Below are positions 1-10,900 of a stretch of 64,000 nt of DNA, in pieces. Under the pieces are notes generated by a model, which saw only the letters and a program-made list of their open reading frames with translations, searched no databases and was not told the DNA's origin. This DNA is from Corticium candelabrum (Eukaryota > Porifera > Homoscleromorpha > Homosclerophorida > Plakinidae). Numbering within the stretch: position 1 is the first letter of the stretch; the number at the start of each line of letters is the position of its first letter. The stretch is from assembly GCF_963422355.1 (NCBI RefSeq), contig NC_085095.1:181501-245500 (forward strand). The letters are read 5' to 3'. A program made the position numbers and the translations under genes.

Positions 1-77
1 GTGGGTGCAGTTTTATATACAAACCTAAACAAATGTCATTACCCTCGCTAAACAATGTCACATTTTACTGTGTTTAC

Positions 78-3000
78 CTGCTAGCTTGAGCATAATATAT
101 ACCGATTGCATCCACACCATTCTGTAAGAAAGAGTTATCGATGACTAGATCTGGCTTTGGAGTCACAAGTGGCATGCCAATGATGAAAAATCCTTTACTG
201 CTGGTCTGCTTCCCTTTCAAATCAATGGTCAAATAGCTACCGTCGTTGTCATCATTGCCATTAAAAAAGACAACAATTAAACCATCTAGACTGGTATTGC
301 CTACTCCACCATCATACAACTCAAGAAACTCAACATCGTCAGTCTCTGGATCATCAGCATTCACTTCATTGATTAATACAAATGGATAGGATGGACCTCC
401 ACACACACCACTTGGAGACAAAGGACGAGCGTTAAGTTGTCCAGGAGTTGAAGATTGCAGAGTAAATGAAAATAAGTCCAAAGGTATATCATTTTCAGTT
501 CTTGAGATAGAACATCCAGTTAAAGGACTATACTTGATTGCATTGTACCCAGGAACAAGAATACCCAAGAAAGTGTCAATTTTTGGTCCAGAACCAAATA
601 CTACCGCATCAACCAGATTCTGCACAGACAAGTATAAACGACAATACTTTTGGTCTGCATACAAAGCAACAGCTCCTGAATCAATGTCCAGCACATCCAA
701 CACAATCGAAGGTGTTGGCTTGACTGCAGAGGTTCCAATTACAAAGAAGCCTGACGCGCTGGTCTGGTAGTTGGACAACTTAATGCATGTAATTTGACTA
801 GAGTTGCCATCAACAACATACAATACATAATCCTGCAAAGACACATTGCCCCTACCACCATCATACAACTCAACAAATTCCATATCACCAGAAGTCTCCT
901 GGTCAGTGATAACCTCACTGATAAATATCCCTGCTGAAGTGTTTAACACTGTCTGACGATCAAATGGTTGACACACTTGAGTCACTACTGGAAAAGGAGA
1001 TCTAGGAGTTGGGGATCCCGTGCAGTCATTTGGCTGTTTTGGAGTTGGGTGTGTCAACACAAATGATTCAGGATGAACTTGAGCTTGACTCCCACAACGA
1101 CTAATAGACTCTTCTCCAGAATGATGTGCAAAATCCTCATTTACTTGATAGTTACTTTGTAGCAGAGCATTAATTAGTGCAGTATCAGGTGCATCTCGTG
1201 TTCCATACACAACAGCATCAACGATTCTATGAGTTGTAGGGAGTGTACCACTTGGAAAGCGAATAGGTGAGTCCAAATACAACGCAACACCATCAGGACC
1301 ATTTTGAACAGTGTCCCTGTTCAGGACAATGTCAGGGTTAAAACTTGATGCTCCGAGCAAAAAGTAACCATTCTTGTCTGTTTTATATCCGGTTAGAGAG
1401 ACTGTAAAATACGACTTGTCTCCATTTCCATTAAACAAAACCAAAGTATGACCATCTAGACCAACATTTCCTTTCCCTCCATCATAAAGCTCTATAAACT
1501 CAGTGACATCTCCACCTCCTGAAGTGTCTGCATTAATTTCATTGATGATTATGTCTGACCTGCAAACAGTATAATTAGCCTGCATCTGAGCTGTAGGACT
1601 GATGGGTGATACTGAAGTAGCTGTCATGGGTGATACTGTGCTGCAGTTATTTTCCGCTCCAGGAGAAATGGGAGAGAGTCTATAACATAAAACGTATATA
1701 TTATGTAAACACAACTCCTGATTATAATTCTTAAGTGAACTTAATTGCAGAGCATCTAATAACCACTCACGGATTTTGTATTAGCACTTGCTAAGTCTAG
1801 TTCCAAAGTATTGTTATTCTCGTGAACACTACCACGCAACAACTCTGCAATTTTGTTCCAATTGGCTGCGAGTCTATCTGCTTTGGTCCCTTTGGCTCAC
1901 CACAATCAAACAAAACAACAAGTCAAAAAGCTCAACAGACTTAAAATCATTAATCCAGGCTCTTGCCCATCTAGATCGAGTGTTCTAATGGCATTGCAAT
2001 ATTTGAAATGTGTAACTACACTCTATCCTAAAATATCCCTTCCAGAGAGTTACACCCCAGACCTCACCTTCCTGGCTACTCACACTCCACACTCCTGATT
2101 AAACTGGTAACATTCCAACACATTGCTTATGAAAGCAGCAACGTTTGTACATTGAGGCCACAAAATATACTGATAACATGCAGAAACTAAGACCAAACCA
2201 AGTACTCCTACCTCTACAGTTAGAGTGCTAAGACCTAAACTCGTGACAATGCAGTCTCGCCTCGCCTTTGTCATTCCTGAATACTGTAAATCAAGAAATT
2301 TTGATAGTGATTAAATTTCGATATGCGCTCTGAGATTTTCATTTCGGTGTGTATTATATTTCGGTATAAACTAGTACTAGTACAGTACCCATCTGCATGT
2401 CTGGAGTGCAAGCTACAAAGGGAATACGAGGCCAATAGAGTGCTCATGCACATATTGTACTCAATGTCTGGGCTTTTGAAATGGTTGTCGACAGCCAATG
2501 CCCGCCTAAAGGGGGAGCATCCTCGACCCACAACGTTTGGACGGACTACTGGATCCCAACGAGGAGACGAGCAACAACGTTGGCCCATATGCAAGCGCAA
2601 GCGCAGAAATCAACAATGCCTGGAGTGTAATTAACGACAAAAGAGGCAGTCGGAAATGTTGTGGTAAGCATGGCCATTACAGCAGAGAAGAAAGAGCAAA
2701 GATGGCAAAGTATGCAGATGTGCATGGTTTGCAGGCCGCTGCCAAACATTTCTCTGCCAAACTTGGTCAAACCATTCCTTACACTACAATCCAGAGTATT
2801 CGTAACAAATACTGACGACTCGGTATCTCCAAAACCTCATCCAGTATTGTTTCATTGCCACACCATCGCCAAGGACAGCCTTCCATGCTTCCAGCAGATG
2901 TGGATTTACGAGTTCGCAAACATCTGCTTGCCATCCGCCAGGAAGAAAGCGTAGCACAACTACTTAAACAAAATTTAGGTAGCAATTAAATTTAGTAATT

Positions 3001-4575
3001 TTGAAGCTGTACTGAATATACCAAAATTAAATTGCTACCAAAAATTTCTTGATTTACAGTGCTCAATCCTCAGCGGAGCGAGACTGGTTTCAGACTGGTT
3101 TCAGACTGCTTTCAGACCGCCCTCAGGAATTTACATCACAGTATATGTATCAAGATCACATAATCATGATAATGACATTTTCATAGATTATGTAAATCAT
3201 TGTGGTGTTCTGTCAGCCTGCACACATTTGTGCACATTTAGATCAATCAGGATGCCTACATAGCATCCAACTTCACCATTTTACAGTTGGAGAGTTGGAT
3301 TGCTCTTCTAAGCTAGAGAGTGTAGATTGAAACGTTTCAAACAGACAGAGTCATACTACGTAAGAATACCAAGGCTGCAGAAAGTCTGGAGCTTCAAGAG
3401 ACAAAGGGATATGGTATGTCAAAAGACAATGCCTCATTAAGTGAGAGGGTGGTGTAATGTAACAATACAGTATTGACTCTAATAGGCTCTTAGGAGCCAA
3501 TTATTGACAAAGTCAGTACATGTATCTGCTAGAGAAGTAGTCAGTAGTTGAACTGCTAACCTATAAATAAGTGACAAAACGAGGCCATCTGATTCAGTAT
3601 CTGGGAATGACGAAGCATGGCAACTGGTCCAGGAGAGTCAACCTAAGACCAACATACTTTCTGGTTGAAAAACGTTGCCCCTGTGACAACGTCATACCCG
3701 GATATAATAATAATAGTAATATAATAATAATAGTAATATAATAATAATAGTAATATAATAATAATAATATATTTTCTCTCGGTTCCCACTTAGGGGCAGA
3801 ACAATTGCAAACTACATTCACACCACTATCATCCATTTATACATACAAGGAAAAATAAAGAAAGGCAATTGCAACTACGTACACCCTTCAAAATGTTAAT
3901 TTATGAATTCATTAGCTAACCTGAAAACAGAAGAAGTGAGAGTCTGACAGCACTGACATCGACTCAAAGACTCGTCTTCATTCCCAACCAAATGATCGTC
4001 ATCCTCGTGTAGCTGTGACTGTCCTGGTGTCAGTAAGTTGACAAGACCTACATCTACACTAGTGGAACGACTGTACACAATGGCATCAACGAGACCAACT
4101 TGGGTTGGAGGGTTACCCTTTACCAACCTGCAACAATTAAAAGACACAAACGGGGTCACGGGTCGCAAACACATATGCGTGAGAAATTGCGTCATTGCGC
4201 TGTCTACTTGTTGATTGTTGTATTGTACAATGCCACAGCGTCTGCACCATTCTGTAGAAAGTTGTTTGAATCCACTAGATCAACCGGCGGGGAAACCGCA
4301 GCAGAGCCAATCAAAAAATATCCTTGCTGGTTGGTTGTCTTGCCTTGCAGGTCAATAACGTCGTAGCTAGTGTCATTTGGAAGATTTCCGTTGAAAAGCA
4401 CAACTTGGTAGCTGCTGAGATCTGTGTTGCCTCTCCCGCCGTCATACAGCTCGAGAAATTCTGCAGTGTCGATGCCCGGATTGTCTGCGTTCAGTTCGTT
4501 GATAACCAGCTGTGCTGAAGCAAAGGAAAGGAAAGCTAGAGAAGAGACGAGTACAAGGACGAACGTCCACTTCAT
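78..4575 (-). CDS. Secreted protein with repeated lamin-tail-like (LTD-like) domains, 3' end outside window
   Basis: Exons (minus): 4575–4208, 4127–3921 and 1679–78; all introns are phase 2 and the last exon ends at a good donor (GTAAAC), so the gene continues off the left edge. The ATG at 4573–4575 starts MKWTFVLVLVSSLAFLSFAS, a clear signal peptide, so the product is secreted or surface-bound. At least four copies of one module follow, each opening with a form of INExNADxxxxxxEFxELYDGG and continuing to GFFxIG, DAVxLY and VDAxVxG. The spacing and motif resemble lamin tail domains (LTD), which in extracellular proteins form an Ig-like fold; that assignment is from memory of the family. Cysteines are few (SRCG, SRCQCC). 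Function is unknown; an extracellular matrix or adhesion role is only a guess. The 2.2 kb intron 2 holds a small DNA transposon and a LINE tail. Confidence 0.7.
2284..3059 (+). mobile_element. Small DNA transposon with TIRs and a decayed helix-turn-helix ORF
   Basis: The ends are inverted repeats: CTGTAAATCAAGAAATTTT at the left, with its complement at the right end (AAAATTTCTTGATTTACAG, with one extra A). The similarity runs on for about 15 more bases (TAG..ATTAAATT). The right end also contains its own local hairpin (about 2975–3040). Flanks are consistent with a degraded TA target duplication. The element lies in an intron of the LTD-like gene and contains the HTH pseudogene listed separately. 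Tc1/mariner affinity is an inference from the possible TA target site. Confidence 0.55.
2537..2988 (+). pseudogene. Transposase-type helix-turn-helix protein fragment
   Basis: The frame contains YSREERAKMAKYADVHG followed by AAAKHFSAKLG and TTIQSIRNKY, the pattern of a DNA-binding helix-turn-helix head (growing helix, AAxHF, then a recognition helix with SI). After an in-frame TGA (2813–2815) the same frame continues with a basic linker and VDLRVRKHLLAIRQ, as in this kind of multicopy invertebrate protein. No catalytic domain is present, so this is a truncated, interrupted copy. It sits inside the 2284–3059 element. Confidence 0.5.
3706..3800 (-). repeat. LINE 3' end with (AAT)n tail, minus strand
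   Basis: Read on the minus strand, the segment has TGCCCCTAAGTGGGAACCGA followed by an A-rich stretch and a run of ATT/ATTACT repeats. The same TGCCCC…GGGAACTG motif followed by a short-period tail occurs at 8275–8360 and 40730–40800, so this looks like a recurring non-LTR retrotransposon 3' terminus. Confidence 0.5.
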
Positions 4576-4985
4576 GGCAAACACGTGATAGGAATGTGGT
4601 TTTCTAACCTCCCGCCCCTCGTTTGCTAAAATTATGCGTACGCCTACGCGTAGATTAAGTTACGGATCATAGAATGTGAGTGTCTTGACTACTATGTAGA
4701 GGTAACACTGAAGCGTAGACATGCCTGCATTGACATCATCAGATCTGAGTCTCTGTCATGAATGTACGTATGTGCCAGAAATGTAACATCTAGAAAGAGG
4801 GAAGCATCATTTCCAGACATACTGAATGGCAGTGTTGAGTCCAGAAAGACTAGAAATGTGGTACACACTATAAATATTCATATTGATGTTGTTGACAAAC
4901 ATTAACTTGCTCAGTATCATGAAGAAACCACACTGACCAGGCATGACAATACAGGTATAGTACTGTTACTATAAAGTGTGACCTA
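4576..4985. other. Intergenic: LTD-like gene promoter side / ATP5PB 3' side
   Basis: This 410 bp separates two minus-strand genes. It must hold the 5' region of the LTD-like gene (a GC-rich patch, CCTCCCGCCCC, near 4609) and the 3' UTR of ATP5PB. I see no further ORF or repeat. Confidence 0.5.
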
Positions 4986-7900
4986 CTACACAGGTATGGC
5001 CATCTTCTTCAAATCAGCAATGCACTGTTTCACCATTTGGCCCTCCTGCAAATCAACAAAATGCCTCTTAGTGCACACATACCACGATACATAAAGAAAC
5101 CAGTAAACTCTAAAAGCAAGATCATGATACTCTACAGTATTCTAGAATGTCACGGTCTACACGACTTGCATTCGAACCCAGAAGCTTACTATTGTCTTGT
5201 ATAGCAAAGTAAAAATCCACATTGAAACGCATTACTACAAAGAAGCACCTTCTTTACAACGAATAAACAATCCAGATCTCAACACATTGCACGTTCAATT
5301 GTCAGTGGGTTCAACTTAGTAATTCCAAGAATCTCTTACACAATTGGTACTCACATGTGAGCTGCCACTATTACCTTTTAGTCATACGGCCCACGGTCAG
5401 TTTTTCAAAAGTCCGTCGCCCCAACGATCCGATCTAAATTTTATTATTGATATCTCGACAAACGACATAGAAGAGTGCAAATTTAACATTAGTTAGTCTG
5501 AAAGAGTGTCCAAAGTACTAGAACCAAAATACTCTGTGTTGCCATAGCAACCAAGGTTTATTACTCAAAACGGCAATCTTCTCTAATCCATCTTATCTAA
5601 TCAAGTTAGTAGTCTAACTATATAGTATTTTAACTTTGTCAAAATAAAGAAAATAATCTAAATGTGTCTTTCTAGTCTATATTATTGCTATGTGTGCAGC
5701 AAACTTGAAGCAAATTAACAACTAGCTAAAGGTAAGTCAGCTGCTCTAGAACTCTGCTTCATCATCACTCCCTTCGCTGTCTGTTTCACGTCTACATGAA
5801 GCGGTTTGGTTGTCACAGTCTTCACAACCACAAGCATCTGTACAAGGCATCCCTTCACGTACACAAGAACGTCGACGTGAACTACATCCGGTATGACAAC
5901 GGCAACTGACTAAAACCAGTAGGTCATCAGGTGCTGGTTTCTGTGTCATCCATTTCATTGTTAATTGATCATTCGCAATTTCCCACCCATACCCACAAGG
6001 AGAGGGTACAACCGGTTTGCTTGAAGACCTCTTACCCAAACTGCGGCTTGATAGTTAGCTCTCTGCAGTGCATCTGTAGTGCGTCCTGGGTTGGGGGAAG
6101 ATTGTCGCCTTGTGCACCCTTCACAGAGAACAGCTCGTACCTGCAGTCATTAATGGAATTCGTCTTTGATCCATACAACTGGCAAACAAATGTTTCGCAT
6201 ACAGTAAACAAATCATCAGAAACACTACATGTACCACCAAGTCGTTGAATACCATCACATAATTGCGAATTCGATTGCAGCAATTGTAAACCAGTCTTTT
6301 TCCCTCGCCTTTTGAAAGCAGATGTAGTATCACAGCCAGCTAGAGCGTGTAATCCTAGAAGTGTGTCGCAAACGTTTTCACTAACGGAATTTCTCACAGC
6401 TTGAATGTCAATAAACCGTGAGTGCGTTTTAGTCCCTGTTCGAAAAAATATGCAAGTGGGGATGCCAGGACACAAAGAGCAAGCCAGAATGGTAACGTCC
6501 GTATCTGGTGATCGTATCACTACACTTGCAAAACCCATAGCAGCCGCATGTGCTGCATGAAGTAGCAAACAAGTGGCAGCTTCTTCATGACAACATTCCA
6601 GATCTGCTACACATTGGGCAGTAACTGCAACTCCATCACTGCTTGTTAGAAGGGTGCATTTGTCATCGTGAGTCACGTAGAATAGGCGATGATGAAGACG
6701 TTCAGCATATTCTGGTCTGATCCATTCTTGCAAGAGAAACTCTGAGAGATTTGTCTTGTTACTGTCAAGCGATAAGTACTTCTTCCACTGTGATGGACAC
6801 TTCTGCAATCAATTAGCTATGTTAATTTTTACGATTCCCTGTTTTGCTCTCTGGCTTCGTTCGCAACGTTTGATGTTATGAGTAGGGTATCTGTCGACCA
6901 CAAAACCAGACAAGAAAGCTGCTGTAGCTACATCAAACGCCTTCATGGCAAGATCTGCAAATGTAGCTGGGATTGTCCATAAACTTTGCAGCAATGCCAT
7001 GGCATCAATCATCCACGCAGCATTGCCAGGCACATTTTCAGCAGGAGGAATGTCTTTCTCTAACAGATCGAGCAGTTTTGACTTTGCAGTTTTTGCCAAG
7101 CTTCCATCCACTGACGCTAGAGACCAAGGGAGAGGACCTAGTTCGCAGCAAAGAACATCACGCATATTTAAAGATCTAGTCTGTGCTACAATTAGTAACC
7201 TAGCAAATAGGTTTCGATCAGCACGCACGATTACTTCATGTGCTTTCACTTTTACAGATTTTGTTTTTACCTGTGCCGAGAATGTCTTAAGCTTCAGTTT
7301 GGGAAGAGGATCGTAAAAGCTAACTTTAGGCCTGTCCACAATGGCAACTGGATCGCGATCCATTCTGGTCTAGTGTGGACAGGCCTTTTGAGGACTTCAG
7401 TCTTTCGTTAACAAACTGAACAAAACGTTTTTCTCCGATGGTGTAAGCATTTAGTATATCTGCTGCTATGTCATCTGTGACAACGAGATCAGACGAAGTA
7501 CTAAAAAGATTAGTGATGTCTTCAACTGCAAATGGATTGCTTCCTGTTTTGATTGATTCAAGAACTGCCTGTACAGAAGCTTCATCTTTCTTGATACGGT
7601 TTGCTCCACAATCCTTGTGCAATCTCTTTGTGTTTTCGCACAGTCCTGCCATGTTCAAACAGTTTCGGGAGATCCCAGCACGCCGATGAGCGCTAGCAAT
7701 CCATTTCTGGACAGCTCCGGGTTTTTGACTAAAACCTATAATGCCGCCCTTGGTCTTCGAGTCACGATTAATAGTTTGTTCAATTGCTTGGTCTACTGGA
7801 ATTTGCCTAAATGCCCAGTTACTGCGTTGCACACAAAATTCGCCTTTACGAAATTCCTCATGGGCATCTAGATGAGTCTTAGGTAAAACAGTCATTTCAC

Positions 7901-10900
7901 ACCAGTAGAGCGTCAGGTACCCTGCTATAATTACTCTGTCGTAAGCAAAGAACCAGGGTATCGTCTTTCGTATAGTCAGCAAGTGTAACTTTCAATCACC
8001 TGTTCGAGTTGAACGAATATAATCAAGAAGAATACCTACCATTTCGGTGTACGACAGCCACAGCTGCACGTGACTTACCGGATGATGACTGTGACTCAAC
8101 CGGACACTTACAAGTAAAGACAATTTGAAAAAGTGAAAGTAGTGCGTCTCAATTGAATAGTTGAGTTGTAGGCACAGTGAGAGAAATTTTAACACTTGTA
8201 AAAGTGAGGGTTGTAGTGACAGTACACATTTAGCCCTAAAAAGAATGTCTAGCTACAGCACTAGCTGTGTGTTGTACGTGTGTTAGTCTGCCCCAGTGGG
8301 AACTGCATTACTGTGGTGATGCGATAGAAATAAATATTATTATTATTATATTATTATTACATCATTCCTAGATTGCACCACACTAAAGCAGCAATGTACT
8401 ATACGAATGATGTAATGCAACATGTAATTCATGGATGTGTTTACCGTCACTACAACGCATGCTATGCGAGCTGCACGTGACTTACCGGATGATGACTTCG
8501 ACTCACCGGTACTTACAGATAGACTATACCGCATGCTGTGAAAATTTAATTGACCTGAATGGCCAGTGTTCTTGTTCAGGTCCTAAACTCAGTAGTAAGA
8601 GTTCTGGTAGTAGTTGCTGTAGCAGTTAATGTTGCAGCTGCAGTTGTAACAGCAGTAGAATCACAGAGATACACTTTGTCATGTCCCGGATAATAAACAC
8701 GGAAGTCCTGACTCGCACAAACGTGAGGCTTCAAGCTTTGATTTTCAGCAGAACAATGAATAATCAAGTATAAAGCAACCTGTTTCAGCAAGTGAGAAGC
8801 TGGTTTAGACAACGGCAGTGTAGGTTGTCATGACAACTAGGTGACGACTAGAGACGCCCCGTTCTCTATGAAAGGACACTTCGTTTTGGCTCTAGACAAA
8901 CAAACAGCCTATTCTAGTCCTAGACTAGCGATTTAGCTAATAAAATTTAGATCGGACTGTTGGGGTTACGGAACTTAGAAAAACAGCTGCATTTCTGCTG
9001 TGGGCCGTAGGACTATTTATTGCAAATACAATTTGCTCTAGAGGACCTCACCCATCTCAGCACATTTCTACTTCCATTTTAAATTAAATTGTCTTGCTAA
9101 CTGGGTAACAATGCCATACCTGTGCTGGAGTGATGCTTGCTTGCACCGAATTGACAAGCCAATCCACAATATGCTCTTGCTGAAGTCGTCTTTCAAGAGA
9201 TTCTTCTTCTACTTTAAAGTTCTGCAACAATATTACATGTACTACAGTATAGTAAATCTTAGAGTACAATTCAAAGAGCATAGTGAATACCAAACGTTTG
9301 GTCACTTCAGAATGAACTTCAGCCAACCGCTTCCTGTGCTCAGTTTCCAAGGCCAACGCATTGTTCTCCTACAAAAACCATGACAACATTTACACTACAT
9401 GTGAAATAGTAGGCTACCATGAGTGAGACCACCCTAAAATGTAGCAAAGTTAAAGAGTGAGAAAGACATAGAGATGTGTGAGTGTCTACACACATCTGGT
9501 GACACCAATGGGTTTACCCTACTAATAGTACCGTATTACCCTGCATATTGCTGCATGCCGGTAAAAGCGAGTTTTACCAAAAAGCACTCTGACTCAGTCT
9601 GGTAACTAAACCGGCATGCCCGTATAGACAGGGGGAGTCTCGGGGTAGGCGAGGCAGTAGATGTTGATAGCTCATGCCCACTCTTCAGTTCATCATGGCG
9701 GAACTGCATGGTGCTTTCGCTACTACTACAAGAGCATAGTGGTCTTACTGACACCGAGGAGGAACTAGAAAATGAGGAAGAAGGAGAAGGGGACGTTGAA
9801 GATGACTGACATTTATTGCTCTACTTTTGCTGTGTTATTAGAGTTGCTTCATGGTATATAATGGTACTGGTAGTTCTACTTCAACTTAGCACAATGATAG
9901 TGGCAGCAGTTGCATACTAGATAGTGTTTCTCTAGCAGCTCTTGCGTACCATGAATGCGTTCTGGGTTGCACATTTTACCTCGCATTTTGCTGCATGCCG
10001 CTAAACCCCGGGGTATACCGGCACCCTGGTAAACCACGGCATAAACCGGCATGCAGCAAAATGCAGGGTAATACGGTATGTAGTAATGCTAATTAATTAA
10101 TGACACAACCACAGCAACTTTTACCCACCCAGGCTTTACACTAGAAGATTTGACTCAAGCCAAATTGGCACATGCTAATTTGGCATGATTGGTGGCGTGT
10201 TTAGACTAGCCAGGCTAACTGGGCATGGTGGTGCTGCTGCATTTGGCATGCTTTGCACAAGGGCACGAAGAAGACGCTACTGGTTTTGCTTCTAATCTTA
10301 TTTCATCAATTCAGGCGCAAAACCTTTCTAAAAGATTCTTTGACATGTTCATCAAAGTCTTCAAGGTTGCGAATATGGGACGAGAAATACGAGAATAAGC
10401 AGAGTGAATTATACTATATGTAGTGTTGCCCAGTAACATGAAAATATGTAACAAGTGGTTAGGTTTAGCTGGAGCCTGCCCCATTAGCTCAGACTAATTT
10501 AGCACAAGCTAAGTGTATGGGCTAAATGCACTTAACTCTAGCCAACATCATTTACAGGGAGCCAAATTAGCACCTCCGTCAAATCGTCTAGTGTAAAATC
10601 GGTATAAGAAACATCCAATGACAATAAGAAACAAACAGTTTTATACTGTTAAGAGTACAAACACTCACATTGCAGTGGTGGATCCAGAGTTTCTGAAAGG
10701 GGCAAGCGCATTATAGAATACTGGCAATGTGACATCACAAAACAAAAAATCAGAAAGATGATATATTAACTTAATTACTAATTACTAATAACCAAATTAA
10801 CAAAACTTGCGATATTCAAATATATATGAAGATCCTTTCACTGATCGGCTACCGAGGGTCCAAACACCGCCAAGACACTGGAAATTCCTGACTATTGACT

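Larger units (their letters stand above)
5380..9015 (-). mobile_element. 3.6 kb TIR-bounded element in the last intron of ATP5PB
   Basis: The left end (5380–5447) and the complement of the right end (8938–9015) match: TAGTCxTACGGCCCAC at the tip, then GTTTTTC..AA, CCCCAAC and TCCGATCTAAATTTTATTA. That is about 58–70 bp of imperfect TIR, with about 12 extra bases in the right copy. TTT lies just outside both tips and may be the target duplication. The interior carries a decayed minus-strand ORF of an orphan protein family (5746–8066), a LINE 3' tail and a 45 bp internal repeat. The element is intronic and its removal would leave a normal short intron. I cannot place it in a named transposon superfamily. 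Confidence 0.75.

Noticed and set aside
6803-6832. A 30 nt GTAAAA…TTGCAG stretch that looks like an ultra-short intron in the orphan ORF
   Set aside because: The amino-acid spacing of the family is kept without removing it (GIVKINIAN, stop, LQKCPSQW), so a nonsense TGA at 6809–6811 is the simpler explanation.
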